Shown here one piece after another: positions 8,105-17,656 of a DNA stretch of 64,000 nucleotides. This stretch comes from Candidatus Brocadia sp. (GTDB lineage: Bacteria; Planctomycetota; Brocadiia; Brocadiales; Brocadiaceae). The notes under the pieces are model-generated. The model made no database searches, had not been told where the DNA came from, and worked only from the letters and a program-made list of their open reading frames with translations. A program made the position numbers and the translations under genes. The DNA lies in assembly GCA_011525665.1 (NCBI GenBank), contig WYAU01000040.1, positions 50,865 to 114,864 of the forward strand, read 5' to 3'. Position 1 is the stretch's first letter. Every line of letters begins with the position of its first letter.

Positions 8105-11100
8105 TCGTTGTTTCCTCTGGCTGATTCAGCAATACCGGCAAGCCGGTTCAGTGCTTTGCTGCAGGAAGCCTCTACGCCCTCCAGAAAAGCAAGCATCCTG
8201 CCTGTTGTATCGAGGAAACAGATGTCAGCAAAGAGGATATGTCCCCCGGCACTGGGATATGCCCGCAGATAGCAGCGAACTGGTGAACCGGAAGGAGAAC
8301 CAAAGCGACGGTAGGATTTAAAACCCGTGGGAAGAGGTGTCATATCATAATGAACGCGTTCCCACAAAAGGGCTAACTGTAAACCACAGTCGAGGAGCAC
8401 CGGATCAATTAACCACTGACTGTTCGTATGCTGATTGAGGCATTGATCGGGCGATGATGGGAGAAGAATAGCGCATATTCCCTGCTGATTGATCCCCTCA
8501 ATTACCGAGATATTTTGAAAACAGGGACCGTGAAACAGCCAATGCCGGTAAATATCTTTCACGGTCTTGGGAAACGGGTGAAGGTTGCAGAGTTCACCGG
8601 CATCGTATGGCGGGGGAGGCGGAGGTTGTTTTCCTGTCTGGACTACAGCACGGTAACTTGGATGTCCGGACTGATTCAATTCGTAAATCTCCACATCTAT
8701 TTCCCTGTTTGAATTTCCGTGATAGGTATCGGTCCGGGGATGAGCAACGACACGAATTTCTTTGGCGCCATCTTCCACGACTATACCCCGAAGGACGTGT
8801 AAGGACTTCATGCCTGTGACCTGCCATTCAGGCCATGTTTTCTGGATAACCTCCGATATCAATTCCATGGCTATCGTCATGGGCAATACCGGTTTTCCGT
8901 CGATCCGGTGATCCTGCATGTAGAGGTCAAATGCCGGATCTATTGTGCGTATATACTCAACGGTACCGGCAGTTCCCACCATGGGAGGAGTTTCATTCAG
9001 GAGGGGAAATACGTTCAGAGAAGCGGATGCTGGTGCATACTCTGCATCTACCCATGGGCCATTTCCCACAACAACCTCAACTTCGCCTTTTCGACCGGAT
9101 GTCAGTTCTTTATCCAACATGTCCCGTCCGGTATCGGGTGAAATCATCTGCACACCGCGCTCTTCAAACTGTCTGCGCACTTCGGCCGATACCATTCCGG
9201 CCTTATCCCAGGGACCCCAGTTGATCGCTACGACCCGTCCAGGCCATTGATTATCCAAGTAAACTGCCAGTTTATTCAGTACTTCATTTGCGGCAGCGTA
9301 ATCGCTCTGACCACGATTACCAAAGCATCCGGCCACTGAGGAGAAAAAGACCAGGAACCTGAGTGAATCGGGTCGTAGTTTGCGGCTGAGGATGAAGGCG
9401 CTATCGGCTTTTGTATGAAAAACCCGATCAAAAGATTCCGGGGTCTTGTCTTCGAGCAGTTTATCTTCAATAACGCCGGCACCATGAATGACGCCATCCA
9501 TCCGGCCATAAGTACGATAGACTTCATCGATGAGGTTACTGAAGGCATGCTTATCAAGAACATTTACCTGATAGTAGCGCACGGTTGCCCCCGTCCGCTG
9601 CATTTCTGACAGGTTATTCCGCATCTCCCTTTCCTGCACTACATGAGAGCAGGCGGCTTCAACCTGTGCAGGTGTAACCGGCTGTCCTGACCGTCGCATC
9701 TGATTGATTAATGCCGCCTTGAGTTCCTGCGGTGAGATGAGTTCGGCAATCTCCGGAGGTTCCTGTGATGCTGGTAATGGTGCACGACCCACCAGCACGA
9801 GGGTAGGCCGGTAGCGCCTTGCCAGTTCACAAGCCACCTCAGCCGTGATGCCTCTGGCACCACCGGTAATAAGTATGACCCAGTTTGAATCAATGGTCAT
9901 AGTGGCCGGGCGATTCTGATTCGGGAGAACTTTTCTGGGCTTCAGAATGAATCGATGCGAATTGCTGTAGACAATCTCGGCCTGCTTGTCTTTGTCCGCC
10001 ATCTCATAAAGCAGATTGTTTACGATAATTGAATCTTCCCCTTCTTTATCGAAGTGAACTGCCTTGCAGCATACGCGTGGCCATTCCAGGGTTAATGTCT
10101 TGATCAGTCCGGCAATCCCACCCTGACTTGGAGAAAAGGACGTAAACTCCTTCTGATGTCTGGTAAACACGCCACCCAGTTCCGTTGCAGCGACCAGCCA
10201 CCCACCTCCCGTTTCAGCAGCCTTTTTCAGGTCTTGACCGGCAGCCTTTGTAAGGTAGAAGAGGCTCTTGACTTCCAGACAAATGCGATCCTTCCAATTT
10301 TTCATGTCCATCTCTTCAAAAGACATCCCTTTCTTCAAGGGAAGGAGATGGACGAGACCGGTGATGGGTCCACATTTTTTGCGAACAAGCTCCACGAGAT
10401 CGGCTGCTCCTGCTGGATTCGTCAAGTCTGCCGTGTAAAGGCTTGTTTCTCCTTCAGTGGTTTTATCATCCATCCGAACAAGAACGGCACGCCCTCCGAG
10501 ATTTCTGAGTTTATCTGACAGTGTCCGCGCAATCCCCCGCTCGTCGTCGGTGATGATAAAGACTGAACCCAAGGGCAGCTGTAATGGTTGATCATTCTTT
10601 GGGGCATCGATAATCGTCAAAAGACAACGAGAGGCGTCAGCTTCCTTACTGTTTCTCTCAGAAAAGGTCCGGGCAGTTACAGCCTCATGTTGGTCAGGGG
10701 CTGGTTTATCTGCTTTTGCTTCAGGCTGTGATTGAAAAATGTTGCCGATATGGTCAATAATACCGCGCAAGGTCTTGATTTTCGTTAATTCCTCCATTGC
10801 CATTTGTGTCTCCCCATAATTGGAGAGATAAACACGCTGGAGGGCGCCGAGGATCTCGACTCGTTTGATGGAATCGATGCCCAGGTCGGCTTCGATATTG
10901 AGATCCAGTCCCAGCATCTCCGGTGGATAGCCGGTACGCTCGCTCACAATCTGGAGGAGTTGCGTTGTCAGTTGCTCTCTGTAAAAAGAAGGCTTTTGTT
11001 CCGGAACGGCAGTGGATTCAGCAGGGGTGGTTAAAGCGTCGGTGGCATCAGGCGGAGACAATTCTTCTTTTAGGGGGGCAGTCTCTTTAGATAACAGCGG

Positions 11101-14100
11101 GGAAGGTTCCCCTGAATGAGAAATTGAGGATGTCCGTGCCTGAGGAGACATGCTGTCCATGAGTTTGGACAAGGCCGAGACCTCGGATTCCGGAATTTGC
11201 CCGCCATGTGAACTCCGGAGATAAGCAAGCATGATCTGCTGTTGTACCTCCAGGAACCGGTTCATCAATTTCTGAAACTGAAATATGACCTGCTTCTCTT
11301 CATCGTTTGAAGATGGCGGTTTATCTGCAGAAGGTGCCTGATGCTGAGCGAGAGCCGGGGGTTCCGGGATTTTGGCAGATGAATCGGGATGCTGCGGTAC
11401 GGCTTCGGGTGTCGGGTGTAAATCATCCCCTCCGGCTACGGCAGCAGTTGATGCTGCCATCGGTGGTTTGAGTCCGGGTACAGGAATTTCAGCATTACCG
11501 GGTGCGGTTTGTCCATGCCTGGCTTGAGCCGTTCCGCGCATGGGGCGAACCCGGCTGCCATCGACCAACAGGGTTGTAAGTGGGAGAGGTTGTTCCCTTG
11601 TCTCTTCGACGAGTGCATCGAGTTTGAGAGGGCGTACCTCCCTTCCCTGATAGAGGCGATCAAGCTGGAGATGCACTCCGTGAACCGCCAGTTGTCCTAA
11701 TGCGTGTAAAAGGTGAATGGTGCCTGACCGGCCGGGTACATTTAATGCCACGGCAAGGTATGATTGCCCGTCAAGAATCTGATGAGTAAGCCCTGTGAGT
11801 ACATTGCGCGGTCCTGCTTCTATAAAGATGCGGGCGCCGGCACGGTACATAGCCTCGATTTCGCCTGCAAACTCTACCGGCTGTACCAGATGTTTACTCA
11901 GGAGGGTGGCAATATCCTTCGGGTACTGCGGATATGGCGCCGCTGTGGTGTTGGAAAAGACATCCTGATTCGGTGGAGCGACCTCTATAGTTGAGAGGAA
12001 CTCTGCCAGCCGATCCCGTGCCGGAGACATCAAGGGTGAATGAAATGCACAGGAGACCGGTATGGGACGGGTCCGCATTCCCTGCGCTTCAAGGCGTTTT
12101 ACGGCCTCTTCTATGCCGGGTCTTGTTCCGGAAATGATAGTTTGCTTCGGGGCGTTAAGATTGGCAATCCATACACCCCCGACGGATGATATGATCTCTT
12201 TGATTGTCTCACGCCCTGCATCTACAGCAACCATAGTCCCGGGGTCCTGCCCTGTCATTTCCATAATGAAGCGTCCCCTTGCCTCAGAGAGGGCGTACAA
12301 TATCTCTTCACTAAAAACGCCGGAGGCACAGAGCGCAACATACTCGCCGTAGCTGTGTCCGGCGACCATATCCGGCTTGATCCCGAAGGTTTGCAGCAGG
12401 TGGAATAGTCCCATATCCGCTGCACCAAGGGACGGCTGGGCGATGTTGGTCTTTGTAAGCTCCTGCTGACATGTTTGCTCTTCCTTTTGATTGAAGGAGG
12501 GAGGTGGAAAGATAAAGGTGCTGAGTGGCCGGGGGAATCGACCGGACAGCGTACGGTCAGCCAGTTCGAACCGCTCCCGCACTTCAGGGAACAGAATTGC
12601 CAGATCGCGGAGCATGCCCGGATACTGTGACCCCTGGCCGGGAAACAGGAATGCAACCTTGCTATCCCTGCCAATGGGTTCCCCGGTAAAATAGATTCCC
12701 TTTGGGTCCTGGATTTGGGCGCACCCCGGATTCTTTAAATTTTCTCCGGCAGAGGATAATTTCTGCTGTAAATCATCCAGAGATCCGGCTACCATTGCCA
12801 CCTTAAGTTCGGAATGATCCCTCCTGGAGTGCTTCCACAAGGTATAGGCAAGATCGCGCAATGCCGGCCTGGCACCATGCGATAGGGCCTGACTTAGCTT
12901 ATCTATGGTTTCGATCAACTCCTTGCGGGAATGCCCTGTCAGGAGGAAGAGTTCACCCGGCCAGCGGTGGGAAGCTGAATCATGAGATAAGGGTAAAAAG
13001 TTCCCCGTGTACTCCTCAAGTGCAGTATGAAAGTTCGTCCCGCCAAAGCCAAAGGCGCTGACACCTGCCCGGCGCGGCTGGTTCATGGTTCCGCAAATCC
13101 AGGGACGTGCCTCGGTATTCACGTAGAAAGGGCTTCCTTCCAGAATTGGATTAGGCTTTTCGACCCCAATCGTTGGAGGAAGTACCTTGTAATAAAGCGA
13201 TAGTGCGACCTTAATCAGGCTGGCTACCCCCGCTGTTGATTTTGTGTGTCCGATCATTGACTTGACGGACCCGATGGCGCAACTTTGACGGGTTGCACCG
13301 GCAGTTTCAAATATTCGCTTGAGCGTTTCAATCTCCGCACGGTCACCGGCCACCGTTCCTGTGCCGTGCGCCTCGATCAGTCCAATGGTTGCCGGTGGAA
13401 AACCTGCCTTCTCGTATGCCCGCTTCAATGCCAGGGCCTGACCCTCGGGGCGTGGGGCTGTTAACCCCTTGTCTCGCCCGTCACTGGAACCTGAAACAGA
13501 TTTGATTACAGCATAGATTCGATCTCCGTCCCGTTCGGCGTCGGACAAGCGCTTTAAGACAAGGATGGCAATCCCTTCGCTGATCACAATGCCATCGGCG
13601 CTCTCATCGAAGGTGCGGCATCGTCCACGCGGTGAGAGTGCCTGGGTCTTACTGAAGCAGAGATAAGAAAAGGGGTTTTGCAGCGTGTCGGTTCCACCGA
13701 CAATCACCATGTCGCTGGTTTCATTTTCAAGTTCTCTGGCTGCCTGATATACTGCTGCCAGGGAGGAAGCACATGCCGCATCTACCGTGTAGTTGACTCC
13801 GCCAAAGTCAAAGCGGTTGGCCACCCGGCCAGCGGCTACATTGAGGAGGATGCCGGCAAAGGAGTCTTCGGTCCACTCGGGAAGTCTGGAGAGGGCATCC
13901 GGTGGGATGTTTTTTATGAACATGGGTAAATTGGATCGGAAGGAATACAGTTGTCCTAAATCGGAGATGCCGCCGCTTGAACCAAGGATTACCGACGTCC
14001 TTTCCCGGGGAAACGGACGATGTGTGTATCCGGCGTCTTCGATCGCTTTTTGCACTGCTTCGAGCGTAAGTAATTGGAGTGGTTCTATGGAGGACAGGGT

Positions 14101-16425
14101 ATTGGGCGGCATTCCATATTTGGTTGGATTAAACGGAACGGGGTCGATGAATCCACCCCATTTGGAGTAGACCTTGTCGCGGGCATTCCGGTCCGGGCTG
14201 AAATAGAGTTGCCAATCCCACCGGTCTTTTGGAATCTCGGTGATTGCATCGACCTTATTGAGGATATTTTCCCAATAGGTTTTTAAGTTAGCCGCTTTGG
14301 GGAGGATGCAGGCCATGCCGATAATCGCAACGTCGCTGGGTTTTGCCTCCCGGGGGGCTGAAATCCGGGACGGTTGGAATTCTGCCAATGACGCTAATCT
14401 CTCAGAACCTTTAACCGAGACCTCGTGATGGATATCTTTAACCGTGCAGGGACGATTGCGGAGCGCCGCAAGCTGTCCGATCATATACATTCCCTGGTTG
14501 TGCTGTTCTTCCGTGCTTAGCACAATATATTTCGGTGCGCCACCGTCCTGTCCTCGTGGATTACGGATAACGCCTTTCGAGGCGACCCGCAACCGGCCGA
14601 GATTGAGTTCCTCGAGGGTGTTTCGGATTTTTTCAGCCGATGCCCCTTCTGCTGTTAGTCGTAACTTTTCCTGTACGAATGTCCTGGTATACGGTGTGTC
14701 GGCACAACGGGTAGCATGTCCAGGCCCGCTCTCCATGAGGACCGTCCTGGTGCACCGGATTACCTCTTCCTGGAAGGTCCTGACAATGGCTCCGGTAGAT
14801 ACCGCTTCCCCGGTAAATAAATAAGCGGTACCAAGAAGCACCCCGATTTTCCCTCCCCGTTCGGACAATGGGGCTGCCATCGTTGCAACCATGGAGGCAG
14901 AAAGGGCATCATGAATACCTCCGGCAAAGAGGACGTGACAGTCTGCCATGTCTTTTCCGTGTAATGACTCTGTAAGGATATCGATCATGGGATTCCATAG
15001 CACAAAGCTTGAACGCGGCCCAACATGGCCGCCACACTCGCGTCCTTCGAAGATGAAGCGGCGCACCCCGCTTTCAATAAACATCCTGAGGAGTCCGGGT
15101 GAGGGGACATGCAGGTATGTATGAATACCCTCCTTTTCGAGGGCGTGGGACTGGTCTGGTCTTCCTCCGGCTATGAGGGCAAAGGGTGGTTTGCAAGTTC
15201 TGATGACATCGAGCTGTTTCTGAAGGAGGTCCGGGGATATGAATCCCAGTATGCCAACTCCCCAGGGTCTGTTACCAAGCAGCCTTTTCGTTTCTTCGAG
15301 TATCTCCCTGATCTCCTGTGCGTCCAGCATGGAGATGGCGAGAAAGGGCAATGCCCCCTCTTCAGCCACACGTGCCGCGAATGCTGGTGTGTCGGAAATC
15401 CTGGCCATTGGGCCCTGGACAATCGGGAAGTGCGTGCCATGGGAGCGGGCCAGTGGAGAGCCCTGATCAAGAGGACGGAGTGTCTTTACAGTTCGGATAT
15501 GCGATGCAATTGCCTGCCGGAATCCATCCAATACCCCTCCCACGGTATGAAATCGCCGGGCAAGGGATGCGGCGAAGGCCGTATCCTGACCGAGGAGCCA
15601 GATATGTTGCCCCGGATCACCCCATCCGGCTCGTTTCTTGATTTCCGAGTGTAAAACAGCGAGAATTTCAGGTTCAGGGCGAGTATCAGCGGAAAGGGTA
15701 TTTACTACCCTGGATAAGTCCTGGAGGACGGGCAGCCCCGACCGGGAGTACACCCGGCATGCCCTGCCTATCTCATTTCCCAAGCAGATCGTTTCGCTGC
15801 CGTCCATATGAGCTATGACGGTTTTAACGGTCTCCGGCAGGGCAGACTCTCGGGTTAATGCAAGTTGCATATCCAGAACCACGCCTGCGGCACCCGCCGC
15901 ATAGCAGGCGGCTGCCGTGTGCAATCCAATGCCTCCCTGCACCCAAACGGGTAGTGATATATCGTTCAATAATTGCTGAAGGAGTATGAAGCCTGTCTCT
16001 TCCCCAACCAACCCTCCGGCCTCGTTTCCCTTTGCAATAAGTCCATCTACCCCCGCTGCATTTCCAGGACGTGCCTGATCGGGGGAGGTTACTTGCAGAA
16101 GGACGGTAACGCCCCTTTTTTTTAATAGTTGTACCTGCTTGCGGAGAACGTCGGGAGTATCACCGGTCAGAATGGCCACATCGATTTGTTTCGGAAGTTT
16201 GGATATTATGGTGGTTGTAAAATGCTCTTCTCTGCTGGAAAGCTTGATGCCGCAGTTTTTTTTCACATATCGGGACAGCTTTGATATGGCCTCAAGCGCC
16301 TCCTGTTCGTTTTTTAGATATTCCAGGTCAACTATCCCTATTTCTCCCGCCCTGCTTGCGGCAATTGCGATGGAGGGGTCTGGCAGAGAGGAAGGCGTTA
16401 CTGCAATGAGCCGGAATGACTGCAT
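8101..16425 (-). CDS. PUFA-synthase-like type I megasynthase (NMO-NMO-KS-AT-ACP-KR-DH)
   Basis: This 2774-residue polypeptide starts with two nitronate-monooxygenase-type FMN TIM barrels (~1-250 and ~330-620). The second keeps ECGGHVGPRSSF; the first has GGLVG where the His would be and may be inactive. Then come a ketosynthase (~695-1130, C885, H1020, H1060), an acyltransferase (~1255-1545, GHSYGEY, S1358), a Pro/Ala-rich linker, one ACP (LGIDSIKR, S1852), a structural plus catalytic ketoreductase (~1910-2400; TGGARGI, S2363, Y2376) and a hotdog dehydratase (~2480-2750; H2506 in HxxxGxxxxP, D2679 in DxxxQ). All activities for full chain reduction are present if the barrels act like PfaD enoyl reductases. 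The product is unknown; context suggests an exported lipid. The next gene overlaps by 4 bp. Confidence 0.93.
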   Translation of the reverse strand: MQSFRLIAVTPSSLPDPSIAIAASRAGEIGIVDLEYLKNEQEALEAISKLSRYVKKNCGIKLSSREEHFTTTIISKLPKQIDVAILTGDTPDVLRKQVQLLKKRGVTVLLQVTSPDQARPGNAAGVDGLIAKGNEAGGLVGEETGFILLQQLLNDISLPVWVQGGIGLHTAAACYAAGAAGVVLDMQLALTRESALPETVKTVIAHMDGSETICLGNEIGRACRVYSRSGLPVLQDLSRVVNTLSADTRPEPEILAVLHSEIKKRAGWGDPGQHIWLLGQDTAFAASLARRFHTVGGVLDGFRQAIASHIRTVKTLRPLDQGSPLARSHGTHFPIVQGPMARISDTPAFAARVAEEGALPFLAISMLDAQEIREILEETKRLLGNRPWGVGILGFISPDLLQKQLDVIRTCKPPFALIAGGRPDQSHALEKEGIHTYLHVPSPGLLRMFIESGVRRFIFEGRECGGHVGPRSSFVLWNPMIDILTESLHGKDMADCHVLFAGGIHDALSASMVATMAAPLSERGGKIGVLLGTAYLFTGEAVSTGAIVRTFQEEVIRCTRTVLMESGPGHATRCADTPYTRTFVQEKLRLTAEGASAEKIRNTLEELNLGRLRVASKGVIRNPRGQDGGAPKYIVLSTEEQHNQGMYMIGQLAALRNRPCTVKDIHHEVSVKGSERLASLAEFQPSRISAPREAKPSDVAIIGMACILPKAANLKTYWENILNKVDAITEIPKDRWDWQLYFSPDRNARDKVYSKWGGFIDPVPFNPTKYGMPPNTLSSIEPLQLLTLEAVQKAIEDAGYTHRPFPRERTSVILGSSGGISDLGQLYSFRSNLPMFIKNIPPDALSRLPEWTEDSFAGILLNVAAGRVANRFDFGGVNYTVDAACASSLAAVYQAARELENETSDMVIVGGTDTLQNPFSYLCFSKTQALSPRGRCRTFDESADGIVISEGIAILVLKRLSDAERDGDRIYAVIKSVSGSSDGRDKGLTAPRPEGQALALKRAYEKAGFPPATIGLIEAHGTGTVAGDRAEIETLKRIFETAGATRQSCAIGSVKSMIGHTKSTAGVASLIKVALSLYYKVLPPTIGVEKPNPILEGSPFYVNTEARPWICGTMNQPRRAGVSAFGFGGTNFHTALEEYTGNFLPLSHDSASHRWPGELFLLTGHSRKELIETIDKLSQALSHGARPALRDLAYTLWKHSRRDHSELKVAMVAGSLDDLQQKLSSAGENLKNPGCAQIQDPKGIYFTGEPIGRDSKVAFLFPGQGSQYPGMLRDLAILFPEVRERFELADRTLSGRFPRPLSTFIFPPPSFNQKEEQTCQQELTKTNIAQPSLGAADMGLFHLLQTFGIKPDMVAGHSYGEYVALCASGVFSEEILYALSEARGRFIMEMTGQDPGTMVAVDAGRETIKEIISSVGGVWIANLNAPKQTIISGTRPGIEEAVKRLEAQGMRTRPIPVSCAFHSPLMSPARDRLAEFLSTIEVAPPNQDVFSNTTAAPYPQYPKDIATLLSKHLVQPVEFAGEIEAMYRAGARIFIEAGPRNVLTGLTHQILDGQSYLAVALNVPGRSGTIHLLHALGQLAVHGVHLQLDRLYQGREVRPLKLDALVEETREQPLPLTTLLVDGSRVRPMRGTAQARHGQTAPGNAEIPVPGLKPPMAASTAAVAGGDDLHPTPEAVPQHPDSSAKIPEPPALAQHQAPSADKPPSSNDEEKQVIFQFQKLMNRFLEVQQQIMLAYLRSSHGGQIPESEVSALSKLMDSMSPQARTSSISHSGEPSPLLSKETAPLKEELSPPDATDALTTPAESTAVPEQKPSFYREQLTTQLLQIVSERTGYPPEMLGLDLNIEADLGIDSIKRVEILGALQRVYLSNYGETQMAMEELTKIKTLRGIIDHIGNIFQSQPEAKADKPAPDQHEAVTARTFSERNSKEADASRCLLTIIDAPKNDQPLQLPLGSVFIITDDERGIARTLSDKLRNLGGRAVLVRMDDKTTEGETSLYTADLTNPAGAADLVELVRKKCGPITGLVHLLPLKKGMSFEEMDMKNWKDRICLEVKSLFYLTKAAGQDLKKAAETGGGWLVAATELGGVFTRHQKEFTSFSPSQGGIAGLIKTLTLEWPRVCCKAVHFDKEGEDSIIVNNLLYEMADKDKQAEIVYSNSHRFILKPRKVLPNQNRPATMTIDSNWVILITGGARGITAEVACELARRYRPTLVLVGRAPLPASQEPPEIAELISPQELKAALINQMRRSGQPVTPAQVEAACSHVVQEREMRNNLSEMQRTGATVRYYQVNVLDKHAFSNLIDEVYRTYGRMDGVIHGAGVIEDKLLEDKTPESFDRVFHTKADSAFILSRKLRPDSLRFLVFFSSVAGCFGNRGQSDYAAANEVLNKLAVYLDNQWPGRVVAINWGPWDKAGMVSAEVRRQFEERGVQMISPDTGRDMLDKELTSGRKGEVEVVVGNGPWVDAEYAPASASLNVFPLLNETPPMVGTAGTVEYIRTIDPAFDLYMQDHRIDGKPVLPMTIAMELISEVIQKTWPEWQVTGMKSLHVLRGIVVEDGAKEIRVVAHPRTDTYHGNSNREIDVEIYELNQSGHPSYRAVVQTGKQPPPPPPYDAGELCNLHPFPKTVKDIYRHWLFHGPCFQNISVIEGINQQGICAILLPSSPDQCLNQHTNSQWLIDPVLLDCGLQLALLWERVHYDMTPLPTGFKSYRRFGSPSGSPVRCYLRAYPSAGGHILFADICFLDTTGRMLAFLEGVEASCSKALNRLAGIAESARGNNE

Positions 16426-16493
16426 AATGATCTTCTATGACTCGAAAAGGGTTTTTTGATACGAATAAACGTGAAATTACCTTTATCAGGAAA

Positions 16494-17294
16494 CTACGGC
16501 GGTGAAATTACAATTTGTGTCGGTTGACTTCTTTGTTTTCCAAAAACCTCCGAATCGATGCGGTCACCCAGTACGATGCCCTGTTCGGTCCACACAAGGG
16601 GCCGGACAATATTCTCAAAATGTTTGAAGAACCGGTCGACATTGGAAATGAACGTCCGCGGGACATATACGACGTCCCCGCTTTTCAAGAACACATTTTG
16701 TGACAAATCCCCCGTAGCAAAGGTCTTTTTTAAGTCGAGCCTCTTCAGTTCCGGTTTCTCAGGGTCGCCCCTGATTAACACGATACTCGTATATTTTCCG
16801 TCCAGGGTATACCCCCCTGCCTTGGCGATTGCTTCAATCACGGTTGTTGGTGTATCAATTTGATATACACCGGGGTTATTTACCTCTCCCAGGATGAAAA
16901 TCTTCTGGCCTTTAAATGACGTAACTTCTAAACTTACGCGGGGATCTACAAGGTAAACCGAAAGGGCGTCTTTTATTGCGCCCCGGAGGTGATGGATGCT
17001 CTTCCCCCGTGTGTGAATTTCACCAATGAGGGGAAAGGTGTTTATGCCGTCAGGCGGAATGCGCACTTTTTTGGAAAGGTCGTCATGCCGGTATACCGTT
17101 AGCTCCACCTCATCGCCCACCCCTAAGATAAATTCAGATACAACCAGGTCTTTTTCCGTCCCGGCAGACCTTTCTTCAATTTCATTCTTCGCAGGTTTCT
17201 GCGTTGAGGCGCATGAAACAGCTGTCAAAAAAATGAGACAGACGAAGATTCCTCGCTTCATCAAAAGGGACCAATGCGTTTTATACTGAATCAT
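16494..17294 (-). CDS. Polysaccharide export lipoprotein (Wza/SLBB family)
   Basis: The 266-residue protein has a lipoprotein signal ending in LTAVSC. Internal ATG at 17261 (MKRGIFVC) would give a more typical signal than the first ATG at 17294; neither has a clear Shine-Dalgarno sequence. A polysaccharide biosynthesis/export domain follows (LGVGDEVELTVYRHDDL, then PLIGEI), and an SLBB-like segment (FILGEVNNPGVYQI). Relatives form the outer-membrane or periplasmic channel for polysaccharides. It is the promoter-proximal gene of the minus-strand cluster, 68 bp ahead of the synthase, which links the polyketide product to export through the envelope. Confidence 0.85.
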   Translation of the reverse strand: MIQYKTHWSLLMKRGIFVCLIFLTAVSCASTQKPAKNEIEERSAGTEKDLVVSEFILGVGDEVELTVYRHDDLSKKVRIPPDGINTFPLIGEIHTRGKSIHHLRGAIKDALSVYLVDPRVSLEVTSFKGQKIFILGEVNNPGVYQIDTPTTVIEAIAKAGGYTLDGKYTSIVLIRGDPEKPELKRLDLKKTFATGDLSQNVFLKSGDVVYVPRTFISNVDRFFKHFENIVRPLVWTEQGIVLGDRIDSEVFGKQRSQPTQIVISPP

Positions 17295-17349
17295 TGCGTA
17301 TCACGAATGCAGAGCCTTTCTCTTAATCAGGGTATCGGAACGTTTATAA

Positions 17350-17378
17350 ATCTTAGGGAATGTTTTCAGGAAATGCAA
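17350..17378 (-). promoter_or_regulatory. Candidate sigma70 promoter of the export/polyketide operon
   Basis: Read on the minus strand there is a TTGCAT -35 (17373-17378), a 17-bp spacer and a TAAGAT -10 (17350-17355). Transcription would begin near 17343, about 50 nt before the lipoprotein gene. Confidence 0.42.
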
Positions 17379-17452
17379 GGTTTTTTTGCCTGCACAAACT
17401 TTTTTAAATTTTGTATTGACATTTTAACCAAAAATGTATTGAATAGTAACTG

Positions 17453-17550
17453 TTTAGAAAACTAAACGTTTGTCTGTATAAACAAAAATCTCTCATATCT
17501 CCCAACGAGAGACCCCGGTTCCTCCCGCAGGTGTTCACCTGCGGGAGGAA
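17453..17550 (+). repeat. Structured dispersed repeat, copy A
   Basis: This ~95-bp element is shared with copy B (23244-23346) in the opposite orientation. In order it has GTTTAGAAAA and TAAACGTTTGT pieces, a TCTCTC...GAGAGA hairpin and a perfect 15-bp inverted repeat (17519-17533 with 17536-17550) built on TTCCTCCCGCAG. The stems are the same in both copies while the loops differ, which suggests a selected structure. It ends 107 bp before the flippase start and points toward it. It is either a structured RNA leader or a palindromic mobile repeat. Confidence 0.6.
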
Positions 17551-17616
17551 TTCACTATGCTGTGCAGCCACGACCGATTATCTCCCTTATCGTCCTCCCC
17601 TTATACCGTTAAGAAC

Positions 17617-17647
17617 TTGTTAATACCGTCTATTTACTTGATATAAT
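17617..17647 (+). promoter_or_regulatory. Candidate promoter immediately before the flippase
   Basis: A perfect TATAAT lies at 17642-17647, with TTGTTA 19 bp upstream (17617-17622), or TTAATA at a 16-bp spacing. The -10 ends only 9 nt before the ATG at 17657, so the transcript would be leaderless or nearly so unless translation starts at the ATG at 17696. Confidence 0.4.
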
Positions 17648-17656
17648 CCTGATAAT

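Noticed and set aside
8908..9250. Three overlapping plus-strand ORFs of ~77 to 101 codons
   Set aside because: They are antisense shadows of the KR-DH part of the megasynthase, whose catalytic motifs are in the minus-strand frame.
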